Below, one piece after another: positions 6,095 to 6,483 of a DNA stretch of 6,483 bases (positions are counted from its first letter, which is position 1; each line of letters opens with the position of its first letter). This DNA comes from Desulfobulbaceae bacterium. GTDB lineage: Bacteria; Desulfobacterota; Desulfobulbia; Desulfobulbales; Desulfocapsaceae. A model generated the notes under the pieces. The model made no database searches, was not told where the DNA came from, and saw only the letters and a list, made by a program, of their open reading frames with translations. Where the stretch lies: contig JAIRRG010000066.1 of assembly GCA_031256095.1 (NCBI GenBank), forward strand, positions 1-6,483, in the 5' to 3' direction. A program made the position numbers and the translations under genes.

Positions 6095-6124
6095 GATATA
6101 CCAAAGATGAGCAACTCTGGGCAA
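6095..6124 (-). promoter_or_regulatory. Weak candidate promoter of the M23-bactofilin-zinc-ribbon cluster
   Basis: On the minus strand TTGCCC (6119-6124) and TATATC (6095-6100) are 18 bp apart, each matching consensus at 4 of 6 positions. The site lies in the 141-bp gap between htpX and the M23 gene and would give a leader of about 85 nt. The evidence is modest; read-through from htpX is the alternative. Confidence 0.3.
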
Positions 6125-6154
6125 TAAAAAAAGCCTCGCCGCCTGTTATTGCCC
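6119..6154. repeat. Perfect 9-bp inverted repeat across the htpX stop codon
   Basis: GGGCAATAA (6119-6127) and TTATTGCCC (6146-6154) are exact inverted copies separated by 18 bp. On the minus strand the left arm includes the last codons and TAA of htpX, and the loop contains a T-run. The T's fall within the loop instead of after the stem, so it is not a standard intrinsic terminator. It may be an mRNA 3'-end structure or attenuating hairpin. Confidence 0.6.
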
Positions 6155-6483
6155 GCCCATGGCCAACAGACGCTGGATGCGTTCCTCAATCGGCGGATGA
6201 GTGGAAAAGAGATTGGCCAGTTGGCCAGAAGCCAGCGGATTGACGATATACATCTGGGCGCTGGCCGGGTTGACGGGCATCGGCAACTGACGGTTATAAT
6301 TTTCCAATTGTCCCAAAGCCTGGGCCAGGGCGCGCGGACTAGCGCAAATGGCCGCTCCCGTGGCGTCGGCCTGGTATTCGCGGCTGCGCGAGATGGCCAT
6401 CTGGATCAGCGAAGCGGCCAGCGGCGCGACGATCATCGCGACGATGGCGGCGATTGGATGGCCACCGTCGCCATCGTCCGAGC
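6146..6483 (-). CDS. htpX: HtpX membrane zinc metalloprotease, C-terminal part (runs off right edge)
   Basis: The last ~111 codons of an M48-family protease are present, with the start beyond the right edge. The visible part opens with a membrane segment (about HPIAAIVAMIVAPLAASLI) followed by QMAISRSREYQADATGA, the HtpX signature after the membrane helices. The Glu of REYQAD is the expected third zinc ligand; the HExxH motif would lie to the right and is not visible. The tail FSTHPPIEERIQRL is also a conserved HtpX ending. HtpX family proteins are about 280-290 residues and degrade damaged inner-membrane proteins alongside FtsH. Functionally it pairs with the envelope theme of this region. 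It lies 141 bp upstream of the M23 gene on the same strand, so co-transcription is possible but not shown. Confidence 0.9.
   Translation of the reverse strand, partial: SDDGDGGHPIAAIVAMIVAPLAASLIQMAISRSREYQADATGAAICASPRALAQALGQLENYNRQLPMPVNPASAQMYIVNPLASGQLANLFSTHPPIEERIQRLLAMGGQ

Overview
The window looks like chromosomal DNA from a Desulfobacterota (deltaproteobacterial) bacterium, probably a sulfate-reducing or closely related sulfur-metabolising lineage. The strongest pointer is a full-length DsrC with both redox cysteines and the C-terminal pattern of sulfate reducers. PpiD-, bactofilin- and HtpX-type proteins that fit the same group support this. No mobile element, CRISPR array, rRNA or tRNA was recognised.

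Layout: all genes but one are on the minus strand. Positions 1-1510 hold the N-terminal ~503 codons of a very large protein that runs off the left edge with no stop; it resembles the N-terminal arm of large bacterial SNF2-type helicases, but the motor lies outside the window. Upstream of it (1647-3536) is a complete PpiD-like membrane-anchored peptidyl-prolyl isomerase/chaperone. A 325-bp divergent intergenic region (3537-3861) separates ppiD from plus-strand dsrC (3862-4182). It carries a candidate promoter, a perfect leader hairpin, short repeated motifs and an exemplary Shine-Dalgarno. dsrC ends at a clear intrinsic terminator (4209-4255).

From 4331 to 6004, converging on dsrC, is a compact minus-strand cluster in transcription order: M23 (LytM-type) peptidase, bactofilin, small zinc-ribbon protein, with gaps of 17 and 19 bp. 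Bactofilin next to an M23 endopeptidase is a known cell-shape pairing: the bactofilin polymer scaffolds a membrane-anchored peptidoglycan hydrolase. The zinc-ribbon protein is the uncharacterised third member. At the right edge (6146-6483) is the C-terminal part of the membrane metalloprotease HtpX.

Together the window mixes envelope quality control (PpiD, HtpX), cell-wall morphogenesis (bactofilin/M23) and sulfur redox (DsrC). No clearly new system is evident. The items most worth following are the zinc-ribbon partner of the bactofilin module, the structured dsrC/ppiD intergenic region, and the large partial helicase-like protein.
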